In this document: in pieces, positions 13,453 to 19,282 of the stretch | How positions within the stretch are numbered: position 1 is the first letter of the stretch | Layout: every line of letters begins with the position of its first letter | Assembly (NCBI GenBank): GCA_002414505.1 | Contig: DHZF01000127.1 | Coordinates: 1 to 19,282, forward strand | Reading direction: 5' to 3' | Source: Hyphomonas sp. UBA5111 | GTDB taxonomy: Bacteria > Pseudomonadota > Alphaproteobacteria > Caulobacterales > Hyphomonadaceae | DNA: 19,282 bases | Notes under the pieces: model-generated | What the model saw: the letters and a program-made list of their open reading frames with translations, nothing else | Told to the model about the DNA's origin: nothing | Databases searched by the model: none | Made by a program: the position numbers and the translations under genes

Positions 13453-15507
13453 CTAGCCGGGACAGTCGCCATAATCGAAGCGGAGGGCCCGGAAATTGAC
13501 CGGGTCGCCGTTCGAATAGTTCAGCGCGTAATAAGGCTCGGTCTCGGTGACGCAGAGGCGCATCTGATCGGCCTGCGCGCGCAAATGGCGGATCTCGTCT
13601 TCAATCGGCGGCTCGGCTTTGCGATCTTCGAAATTGACGAGATAGACGACCGGATAGGCGGCCGGATCCTGAGGCAGGTCAAGCGGGGTTTCCGGCGGGT
13701 GGAGATTTTGCGTGCCGAGGGTCAGCACATAGGAGGGCTCGGCATAGCCAAGCGCCAGGATGCGTTCCGGCGGCTGCCAGTCACACGCCTCGCCCGGCAC
13801 ACCGCAGACATCCTCCAGCGCCAACCGCGCCGTTTCGGTCGGCTGCACCCAGACCTGGCTCGGCAGCATGAAGATGCGGATATGCCAGCCGATTGCGACG
13901 GCCGCATAGATGGCAAACATGGCGGCGTTGCACTCATGGCGCCGACTGAACTCAATGATGGCGACGCCGCAGAGACCGAAGCCAATCCACCAGAGCCAGA
14001 GCGGGAAGCTGCGATACTCCGCCCAGGAATTGAGAACGTCCTCTGGCACCGCGGTCGAGAAGTCGCCCGCCGTCTCCGCCATGAAATAGGTCGTCACACC
14101 CGGGAAGGAAGCGGTGAGCAGCAGGATCGCTCCCAGCGCAAACAGGATGAGTGAGAGCCAACGCGTGACCGGCCAGAGCTTGCCCTCCATCATCTGGGTC
14201 GAGGCATAGCCCGCCAGCAGGCCAAGAGCCGGATAGGCTGGCAGGATATAGTGGCTGAGCAGGGTCGGCATGAGTTCGAAGAAGGCGTAGGTCAGCACGG
14301 CCCATGCAACGATCATGCGGATTGCGCGCGTTTCTTCCGGGATGACGAATTCCCCGACCGGATGCGTGCTCATCCATTTGTCACGGCCGGAAGACCACCA
14401 AAAGAAAACCAGAAGCAGGGCCGGCCAGGCCGGCAATGGTTTCAGGGTGGCGAGTGTGTTCAGGGACCGTGGCACCAGCCCCGTCCCTTCCGGGCGCGGC
14501 AGGTAGGGCAAGAGATAACTCAGCGCCAGCAATACGGCGAACAGTGCAGCCCCGACCAGGGTGACATGTTTCAACCACGCCACGCCTTGCGGCTTGATGG
14601 GTTTCAGCGTTTTCCACGCGGCCATGAAGCCGGGAATGATGAACAAGCTCGCCGGGAAGAACCAGACCGGGATATGGGTCAGATGGTAGAATGGCCAGCC
14701 GCCATGGCCCTCTGAGGCGCCGGTGAATTTGTCTTTCAAATCCTTGCCGACTGCGCCCTTGATATATTGCCCATCAGTCGCGGCCTGAATCCACAGGAAC
14801 CAGGGCAGCACCATTGCGACAAAAATGGCAGGCCCCGGCCACCAGAGCAGGACGCGCCACCAATCGCCCCCCTTGCCGTCAGTCGCTTTTGTCCAGACCC
14901 ATGCCCCAATACCGGCATAGGCCGCCACCATGGGCGTGACCGGCCCCTTGATCAGGAAACTGGTGCCCATGCAGAACCAGAATAACAGCGCCATCTTCTT
15001 TGACTGGTCACGGCGCATGTAAAGCCGGGCAAGCGCGCCGATGCTGAGCGTGGTCAGGAAGACCAGCATGCCATCAGTCTTGGAAATATGAGCTTCCGAC
15101 GTCAGCAGCAGCGTCGCGCCAAAGAGGGCCGAGCCGACAAAGCTCGCCCGCCGCCCGACCAGCACCAGTCCGGTCCAGAAACAGGCAAGCGTGCCAAAGG
15201 CCGCGCCGAGCCAACTCGGGACGCGATAGGTCCAGATCTGCTTGGCTTCCGGCCCGGTGAACACGGCCGTCGAGGCAGCTTGCAGCCAATGGATTCCTGC
15301 CGGCTTCTTGTTGCGCAGCTCATCCTGATACTGGATGCGGATATAATCCTTTTCCTCGAGCATTTCCTTCGAGGCCTGAGCGAACCGGCTTTCGTCCCTG
15401 TCGAGAGCAGGCAGGTTGAACACACCGGGCGCAGCAGCGCCGAAAGTCAGGATGAACAGGACGAACCAGGGTTTCCAGCCAGTGGAAAGTCGATCAAGCA
15501 AAGTCAT
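13453..15507 (-). CDS. ArnT-like membrane glycosyltransferase (GT83/PMT family)
   Basis: A 684-residue polytopic inner-membrane protein with roughly 12 or more hydrophobic segments and a large soluble C-terminal part. The first periplasmic loop has the family's catalytic Asp motif, L35-DRDESRF-42, followed by RNKKPAGIHWLQ (66-76), as in ArnT, which transfers 4-amino-arabinose from undecaprenyl phosphate to lipid A. Here the acceptor is unknown: no arnA, arnB, arnC or arnD homologue other than the divergent GT2 gene is in the window, so lipid A modification is only one option, and protein or glycan modification are others. It would use a polyprenyl-phosphate sugar donor. The ATG at 15507 directly precedes the first membrane helix. 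Divergent from the GT2 gene across 166 bases; converges with the TonB receptor. Confidence 0.88.
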   Translation of the reverse strand: MTLLDRLSTGWKPWFVLFILTFGAAAPGVFNLPALDRDESRFAQASKEMLEEKDYIRIQYQDELRNKKPAGIHWLQAASTAVFTGPEAKQIWTYRVPSWLGAAFGTLACFWTGLVLVGRRASFVGSALFGATLLLTSEAHISKTDGMLVFLTTLSIGALARLYMRRDQSKKMALLFWFCMGTSFLIKGPVTPMVAAYAGIGAWVWTKATDGKGGDWWRVLLWWPGPAIFVAMVLPWFLWIQAATDGQYIKGAVGKDLKDKFTGASEGHGGWPFYHLTHIPVWFFPASLFIIPGFMAAWKTLKPIKPQGVAWLKHVTLVGAALFAVLLALSYLLPYLPRPEGTGLVPRSLNTLATLKPLPAWPALLLVFFWWSSGRDKWMSTHPVGEFVIPEETRAIRMIVAWAVLTYAFFELMPTLLSHYILPAYPALGLLAGYASTQMMEGKLWPVTRWLSLILFALGAILLLTASFPGVTTYFMAETAGDFSTAVPEDVLNSWAEYRSFPLWLWWIGFGLCGVAIIEFSRRHECNAAMFAIYAAVAIGWHIRIFMLPSQVWVQPTETARLALEDVCGVPGEACDWQPPERILALGYAEPSYVLTLGTQNLHPPETPLDLPQDPAAYPVVYLVNFEDRKAEPPIEDEIRHLRAQADQMRLCVTETEPYYALNYSNGDPVNFRALRFDYGDCPG

Positions 15508-15580
15508 GAAAGCCGTTTACCTCGTTCATGTCGGCGCGTCTTCAGGGTTTTGCGCTGAGTTTCAGTGAGTGACAAATGCG

Positions 15581-15600
15581 CCGCAGGGCTCGCCTTGCGG
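15581..15600 (+). repeat. Short imperfect hairpin in the GT83/GT2 divergent region
   Basis: CCGCAGG and CCTTGCGG arms pair with a G-T mismatch over a 6-base centre. It lies about 74 bases before the GT83 start and about 74 bases before the GT2 start, so it may be in the promoter or leader of either gene. No T-run follows. It may be chance in GC-rich DNA. Confidence 0.3.
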
Positions 15601-15632
15601 GAAAACGCTTTGTATGAGCGTCCGAAACCTGC

Positions 15633-15648
15633 CTCGCGCGTGCGCGAG
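15633..15648. promoter_or_regulatory. Perfect 16-bp dyad upstream of the GT2 gene
   Basis: CTCGCGC-GT-GCGCGAG has 7-bp arms about a two-base centre and lies 25 bases before the GT2 start. It could be an operator or a leader hairpin. Alternating C/G content makes some symmetry likely by chance. Confidence 0.35.
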
Positions 15649-15673
15649 TCCCCTTGCCTGAAAGGTGCCAGCC

Positions 15674-16405
15674 GTGGCCCAGTCGCTTGAATTTTCCATT
15701 GTCGTGCCGGTTCACAATGAGTCCGGCAATGTCGAATCCCTGATCACCGAAATCCATCGCGCGCTCGACGGGCGTGCGTTCGAGATGGTGTTCGTCGACG
15801 ATGCCTCGACCGATGACACGCGCGCGCGCCTGATCGAGCTGAAATCACGCTTTCCCATGCTGCGCGTGGTCGGGCACCGGAAGAATGCCGGGCAGAGCCG
15901 CGCCATCCGCTCCGGCATCCTGGCCGCCCGTGCGCCAGTGATCGGCACGCTGGATGGCGACGGACAGAATGATCCCGCCGATTTGCCGGACCTTTACCGC
16001 CAGCTGACCCGGGCAGATGCGCCGGAATCGCTCAAAATGGTGATGGGCCGCCGGACCAAGCGCAAGGATACGGCCTGGAAACGCTTCGGCAGCACGTTTG
16101 CCAACAATATCCGCAAGCGCATGCTGAAGGATGATTGCGACGATGCCGGCTGCGGCGTGAAAGCGCTCTATCGCGACTCGTTCCTGCAACTCCCCTATTT
16201 CGACCATATCCACCGCTACGTCCCTGCCCTGATGCGGGCCGACGGGTTCGATGTGGAATATCGCGATGTAAACCATCGCGAGCGGCGCACCGGTACATCA
16301 AACTACACGAATTTCGGCCGGTTGGCGGATGCCCTGTCCGATCTTCGCGGGGTCATGTGGCTGATCCGGCGCCGGCGCAATCCGGGCGGCATGGACGAAC
16401 TCTAG
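15674..16405 (+). CDS. GT2 family glycosyltransferase, dolichol-phosphate-mannose-synthase-like
   Basis: A 243-residue GT-A enzyme that would load a sugar from a nucleotide donor onto a polyprenyl phosphate. It begins LEFSIVVPVHNESGNV, has VDDASTDDT (41-49), a DxD metal site DGDGQ (94-98), GRRTKRKDTAWKR (125-137) and RRTGTSNY (204-211). These match DPM1 and ArnC-type enzymes. Unlike ArnC there are no C-terminal membrane helices, so it is a soluble or peripheral form. The GTG at 15674 is favoured because aaagg (15661-15665) lies 8 bases upstream; an in-frame GTG at 15665 would add three residues. Its divergent neighbour is the ArnT-like GT83 that uses such lipid-linked sugars, suggesting a donor-making and donor-using pair. 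The sugar is unknown. Its stop codon overlaps the convergent SnoaL-like stop in a shared CTAG. Confidence 0.88.
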   Translation: MAQSLEFSIVVPVHNESGNVESLITEIHRALDGRAFEMVFVDDASTDDTRARLIELKSRFPMLRVVGHRKNAGQSRAIRSGILAARAPVIGTLDGDGQNDPADLPDLYRQLTRADAPESLKMVMGRRTKRKDTAWKRFGSTFANNIRKRMLKDDCDDAGCGVKALYRDSFLQLPYFDHIHRYVPALMRADGFDVEYRDVNHRERRTGTSNYTNFGRLADALSDLRGVMWLIRRRRNPGGMDEL

Positions 16406-16755
16406 CGATACGTCGCGATGGCGATACAGATTTCGCCATCCTCATCAAAGATGAAGGTCTCGGCAGCCGACTGGCCCCTGTGATTGGTGTAGAGCAGCGT
16501 GATCGCATCCGATCCGGCCAGCACATCATCCAGTTCGAAGAACAGGTCATTCGCGCCCGCAAGCGCCGCATGCCAGTATTCGCGCAGCGCCGCCTTGCCG
16601 GTGAGAAAGTCTTCTTTCGTCTCCAACACCTGTGCAATGCGCGGTGAATGGAACACGACCCCGTCGGCATAGTGCGAGAGCACACCGTCGAGGTCGTGAT
16701 CATTCCAGGCTGCTACCCATTCACGGGCAAACGAATCAGCGTCCGGTCTGGCCAT
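16402..16755 (-). CDS. SnoaL-like (NTF2-fold) small protein
   Basis: A 117-residue single-domain alpha+beta cone protein, with the N-terminal W-N-D-H-D (17-21) and the HSPRIAQV and TGKAALREYW segments typical of SnoaL-like / NTF2-superfamily proteins. Such proteins can be isomerases, cyclases, hydrolases or non-enzymatic binders; the ligand here is not known. It starts 11 bases after the ccr stop and so is probably co-transcribed with ccr. The ribosome binding site (acagg, about 5 bases before) is modest. The stop shares its bases with the convergent GT2 stop. Confidence 0.8.
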   Translation of the reverse strand: MARPDADSFAREWVAAWNDHDLDGVLSHYADGVVFHSPRIAQVLETKEDFLTGKAALREYWHAALAGANDLFFELDDVLAGSDAITLLYTNHRGQSAAETFIFDEDGEICIAIATYR

Positions 16756-16766
16756 ACGGCCTGTTA

Positions 16767-18023
16767 CTAGGCTTGGCCGTTTACCGCCAGAACATCTTCA
16801 ACTGTCCGGAGGCCCGGCTTCGGCGAAGTCACCAGAACAGCCATGTTTCCGGGCAGGTGCTTGTTATCCAGCATCTTGTCGTGCGCAGCCGGAATGTCTT
16901 CCCACGGGAAGACTTCGGACATGCCCGGATCAATGCGCCGGTTGATGACCAACTGGTTGGCGGCGCTTGCCTGTTTCAGGTTTGCGAAATGGCTGCCCTG
17001 CACCCGTTTCTGCCGCATCCAGAGGAAGCGCGCATCCATGGTCAGGTTGAAGCCGGTCGTGCCGGCGCAGATAACGACCATGCCGCCGCGCTTCACGACA
17101 AAGACAGATACCGGGAAGGTCGACTCGCCCGGATGTTCGAACACGATGTCCACATCCTTCTTGTCGGTGAGTTCCCAGATCGCCTTGCCGAATTTGCGGC
17201 TCTCTTTCATGTAATCCTTGAATTCCGGGCCGTTCACGGTCGGCAGCTGGCCCCAGCAATTGAAGTCCTTGCGGTTGAGCACGCCCTTGGCGCCAAGACT
17301 GAGCACATGCTCCTTCTTGTCATCACTCCCGACGATCCCGATCGCATTCGCCCCCGTAACCGCACAGAGTTGGACACCGAAACTGCCAAGGCCGCCCGAG
17401 GCGCCCCAGACAAGGACGTTGTCTGCCGGCTTTACGATGTGCGGGCGGTGGCCGAACAGCATCCGGTAGGCTGTGGCAAGCGTCAGCGTGTAGCAGGCGC
17501 TTTCTTCCCAGGTCAGGTGTTTCGGCCGCGGCATGCACTGACGAGCCTGGACGCGGCAAAATTGCGCGAAGGAGCCGTCCGGTGTCTCATAGCCCCAGAT
17601 GCGCTGGCTGGGCGAGAACATCGGATCGCCGCCATTGCATTCCTCGTCGTCGCCATCATCCTGGTTACAGTGGATGACCACTTCGTCACCAGGCTTCACG
17701 CGCGTCACCTTGCGGCCCACGGCCCAGACGATTCCGGACGCATCCGAGCCTGCGACATGGAAATCCTGCTTGTGAACGTCGAACACCGACATCGGCTCGC
17801 CGAGCGCCGCCCAGATGCCGTTATAATTCACGCCGGCGGCCATCACGAGGACCAGCACTTCGTCGGAATCGATTTCCGGCACAGGAACCTGTTCCAGTTG
17901 CATCGCCGTTGACGGCCGTCCGTGGCGGTCCCGGCGGATCGCCCAGGCGTGCATCATCTTCGGCACGTGGAACTCCGGCGGGATCTCGCCGAGTTCGTAA
18001 ATATCTTTCGTCTCCCTTGCCAT
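16767..18023 (-). CDS. ccr: Crotonyl-CoA carboxylase/reductase
   Basis: A 418-residue medium-chain dehydrogenase/reductase that reductively carboxylates crotonyl-CoA with CO2 and NADPH to ethylmalonyl-CoA, the key step of the ethylmalonyl-CoA pathway for growth on C2 compounds. The sequence follows known alphaproteobacterial Ccr closely throughout: KDIYELGEIPPEFHVPK at the start, VNYNGIW (N68), the long CNQDDGDDEECNGGDPMFS insert (119-137), the nucleotide-binding WGASGGLGSFG (206-216), FEHPGE and GSHFANLKQASAANQ. N68 and H345 are probable members of the CO2-binding set. ATG at 18023 is chosen from homology; aaggagg lies about 13 bases upstream, a long gap, and no other start fits. The open frame continues upstream to 18641 but is antisense to the transaminase. 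No mcd, meaA or ecm is in the window. SnoaL-like gene follows in the same transcript. Confidence 0.97.
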   Translation of the reverse strand: MARETKDIYELGEIPPEFHVPKMMHAWAIRRDRHGRPSTAMQLEQVPVPEIDSDEVLVLVMAAGVNYNGIWAALGEPMSVFDVHKQDFHVAGSDASGIVWAVGRKVTRVKPGDEVVIHCNQDDGDDEECNGGDPMFSPSQRIWGYETPDGSFAQFCRVQARQCMPRPKHLTWEESACYTLTLATAYRMLFGHRPHIVKPADNVLVWGASGGLGSFGVQLCAVTGANAIGIVGSDDKKEHVLSLGAKGVLNRKDFNCWGQLPTVNGPEFKDYMKESRKFGKAIWELTDKKDVDIVFEHPGESTFPVSVFVVKRGGMVVICAGTTGFNLTMDARFLWMRQKRVQGSHFANLKQASAANQLVINRRIDPGMSEVFPWEDIPAAHDKMLDNKHLPGNMAVLVTSPKPGLRTVEDVLAVNGQA

Positions 18024-18143
18024 GGCAGGGGGGCCCTCCTCCTTGATTGCGTTTCCAGGATGGTCTGGCGCACAATTATTCGTGGCTTCACAAATCATCC
18101 GGTTCCCGCCACCTTGGCCGCTGAGCGAGGAGCTTGCAAGAAT

Positions 18144-18161
18144 TTTGTTGCGCTGCACAAA
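18144..18161. promoter_or_regulatory. Dyad TTTGT-N8-ACAAA between ccr and the transaminase
   Basis: The 5-bp arms flank TGCGCTGC, and AATTTTG occurs as a direct repeat at 18141-18147 and 18160-18166. It lies in an AT-rich patch of the 162-base divergent region, 25 bases before the transaminase start and about 120 bases before ccr. It resembles TGC-rich sites of PhaR-type regulators, but that comparison is from memory. It could control either gene. Confidence 0.35.
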
Positions 18162-18185
18162 TTTTGAAAAAGGGGCGTTGCAATC

Positions 18186-19070
18186 ATGCCAATTGGCGAA
18201 ACGGTTTATCTGAACGGAGCCTTCACCCGGCGGAAAGATGCGCTGATTTCCCCGCTGGACCGGGGATTCCTGTTTTCGCACGCCGCCTATGAAGTGACCG
18301 CCATTTACGGCGGGAAGCTCATCGATTTTGACGGCCATATGTCGCGCCTCGGCAACACGCTGGAAGCAATTTCGATCCCCAACCCGCATGATCCGGCCAT
18401 GTGGACCGATATTCATACCCAGCTGATTTCCCGCAATCAGCTGTCCGAGGGACTGGTCTATCTGGAGGTTTCTGCCGGCACCTATGACAGCCGGGATTTC
18501 GCCGGGCCGGAAATATTCACGCCGACCATCTTCCTGTTTGCCGACCATCGCCCCCTGATCAACGAGGTCGCCGAACATGGCATCAAGGCGATCTTCCTGA
18601 ATGATATTCGCTGGCGCCGCCGGGATATCAAGACAACGCAATTGCTGTCACAGGCCCTCGCCTATCGGAGCGCGCGCGAGGCTGGTGCCAAAACCGCCTT
18701 CATGGTGGAGGACGGCTATGTCACCGAAGCCGCCTCGGCGAACACCTGGATCGTGACCGAGGATGACCGGATCATCACCCGTAATCTGTCCAGCGACATC
18801 CTGCCCGGGATCACACGCGGCAATGTGATTGCGCGTCTGCGGGAGCGTGGCCTACCGGTCGAGGAGCGTCCGTTCACGCCGGACGACGCCTATGCGGCAA
18901 AGGAAATCTTCACGACATCCGCAGGCGCGATGATTGCGCCGGTCATCCAGCTGGAAGATCAGCCTGTCGGGGACGGCAAGCCCGGCCCGGTCACGCGCCA
19001 GGTCCAGCGGCTCTACTATGAAGCGATTGGCGCGGATGTGGCGACGGCTGCCCCCTGGGCCCTCGCCTGA
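18186..19070 (+). CDS. dat: D-amino-acid transaminase (aminotransferase class IV, D-alanine aminotransferase-like)
   Basis: A 294-residue PLP enzyme of fold type IV, likely converting D-amino acids to 2-oxo acids and so linking D-alanine and D-glutamate pools for peptidoglycan. Visible features are DRGFLFSHAAYE (25-36), the PLP lysine K149 in RRDIKTTQLLSQ, E181 in TEAASANTWIV, and the C-terminal TTSAGAMIAPVIQ. The K149/E181 spacing of 32 matches the Bacillus D-amino-acid transaminase (K145/E177). The DRGF motif and the absence of BCAT-specific motifs favour this over branched-chain aminotransferase, but aminodeoxychorismate lyase-like members exist and the substrate should be tested. The ATG follows aaaggggcg about 8 bases upstream. 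It is divergent from ccr. The last 55 bases overlap the convergent SemiSWEET gene. Confidence 0.85.
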   Translation: MPIGETVYLNGAFTRRKDALISPLDRGFLFSHAAYEVTAIYGGKLIDFDGHMSRLGNTLEAISIPNPHDPAMWTDIHTQLISRNQLSEGLVYLEVSAGTYDSRDFAGPEIFTPTIFLFADHRPLINEVAEHGIKAIFLNDIRWRRRDIKTTQLLSQALAYRSAREAGAKTAFMVEDGYVTEAASANTWIVTEDDRIITRNLSSDILPGITRGNVIARLRERGLPVEERPFTPDDAYAAKEIFTTSAGAMIAPVIQLEDQPVGDGKPGPVTRQVQRLYYEAIGADVATAAPWALA

Positions 19071-19282
19071 AGCGTATTGCGCACTTTCAGGCACAGGATC
19101 ACGCTGGCCAGCAACAGGGTCACCATATTGGCCACGATGATCGGCAGGGATCCGGTCAGGATGCCATAGACGAGCCAGCCCGCAACGCCGGTGGTGAACA
19201 TGATATACATGACCAGCGAAATGCCATCCGTCTTGCCGGTACGAATGACCAGCAGGGCCTGAGGCAGGAAAGACAGGGTCGT
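19016..19282 (-). CDS. SemiSWEET sugar transporter, C-terminal part (runs off right edge)
   Basis: The 88 residues in view belong to a small three-helix SemiSWEET/MtN3 sugar transporter that works as a homodimer in the inner membrane. The sequence shows TTLSFLPQ at the first helix end, GKTDGISLVMYIMFTTGVAGWLVYG across helix 2, and PIIVANMVTLLLASVIL in helix 3, all in the family's order. The frame is open to the window's right edge, so the start codon and about the first dozen residues are missing. A hydrophilic tail (CLKVRNTLQARAQGA...) of some 20 residues follows the third helix and is encoded in the 55 bases that overlap the transaminase gene on the other strand. Confidence 0.85.
   Translation of the reverse strand, partial: TTLSFLPQALLVIRTGKTDGISLVMYIMFTTGVAGWLVYGILTGSLPIIVANMVTLLLASVILCLKVRNTLQARAQGAAVATSAPIAS

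Noticed and set aside
18024..18641. Upstream extension of the ccr frame (would give a 624-residue protein)
   Set aside because: Known Ccr proteins start near KDxYExGExPP, as the ATG at 18023 gives; the extension is antisense to the transaminase and its promoter.
1..19282. CRISPR array, insertion sequence, attachment site, tRNA or rRNA gene
   Set aside because: None of these was seen on either strand; gaps are short, and the only repeats are small hairpins and the 15-bp coding repeat. A tRNA/rRNA covariance scan was not possible.

Overview
The window is gene-dense, high-GC bacterial chromosome with no sign of a mobile element, phage, CRISPR array, tRNA or rRNA. The gene set points to an alphaproteobacterium: a RegB/RegA redox two-component pair beside a SenC/Sco1 copper chaperone, crotonyl-CoA carboxylase/reductase, D-3-hydroxybutyrate dehydrogenase, a TonB-dependent receptor and ActR/PrrA-type codon and motif style. 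A marine Hyphomonadaceae- or Caulobacterales-like host would fit, but that is an inference from content. Every reading frame chosen is intact; only the two end genes are cut by the window.

Layout. 1-5579 is mostly minus strand: a truncated sulfotransferase, a membrane-anchored TerB-like protein, a PQQ- and haem-dependent alcohol dehydrogenase lipoprotein, then a tight operon read from right to left (DUF350 membrane protein, membrane-anchored trypsin-like protease, pyrF). Plus-strand bdhA follows at 5673.

6510-8368 is the most interesting stretch. It is a compact four-gene plus-strand operon: a secreted Cys/His/Met-rich small protein, a probable outer-membrane beta-barrel starting with TTG, a periplasmic MerP-like HMA protein with a Met/His-rich repeat, and a MerT-like inner-membrane protein. 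It ends in a strong terminator. No mercuric reductase, MerR or efflux ATPase is present, so a copper (or other soft-metal) handling or uptake route is at least as likely as mercury resistance. It meets, end to end, a Sco1/SenC lipoprotein (minus), which is divergent from regB; regA follows regB, then a TonB-dependent receptor. Together 6510-13449 looks like a metal and redox neighbourhood: metal acquisition across two membranes, copper delivery to cytochrome oxidase, and redox control.

13453-16405 holds a divergent pair: an ArnT-like GT83 membrane glycosyltransferase and a soluble DPM1-like GT2 enzyme that could make its lipid-linked sugar donor. 16402-18023 (minus) is ccr followed by a small SnoaL-like gene. 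Divergent from ccr is a D-amino-acid transaminase, whose 3' end overlaps the tail of a SemiSWEET sugar transporter that runs off the right edge.

No gene-free stretch exceeds about 170 bases. The larger intergenic gaps are 15508-15673 and 18024-18185 (both divergent promoter regions with short dyads), 11101-11208 (upstream of the TonB receptor) and 3312-3410 (nothing recognisable apart from a ribosome binding site).
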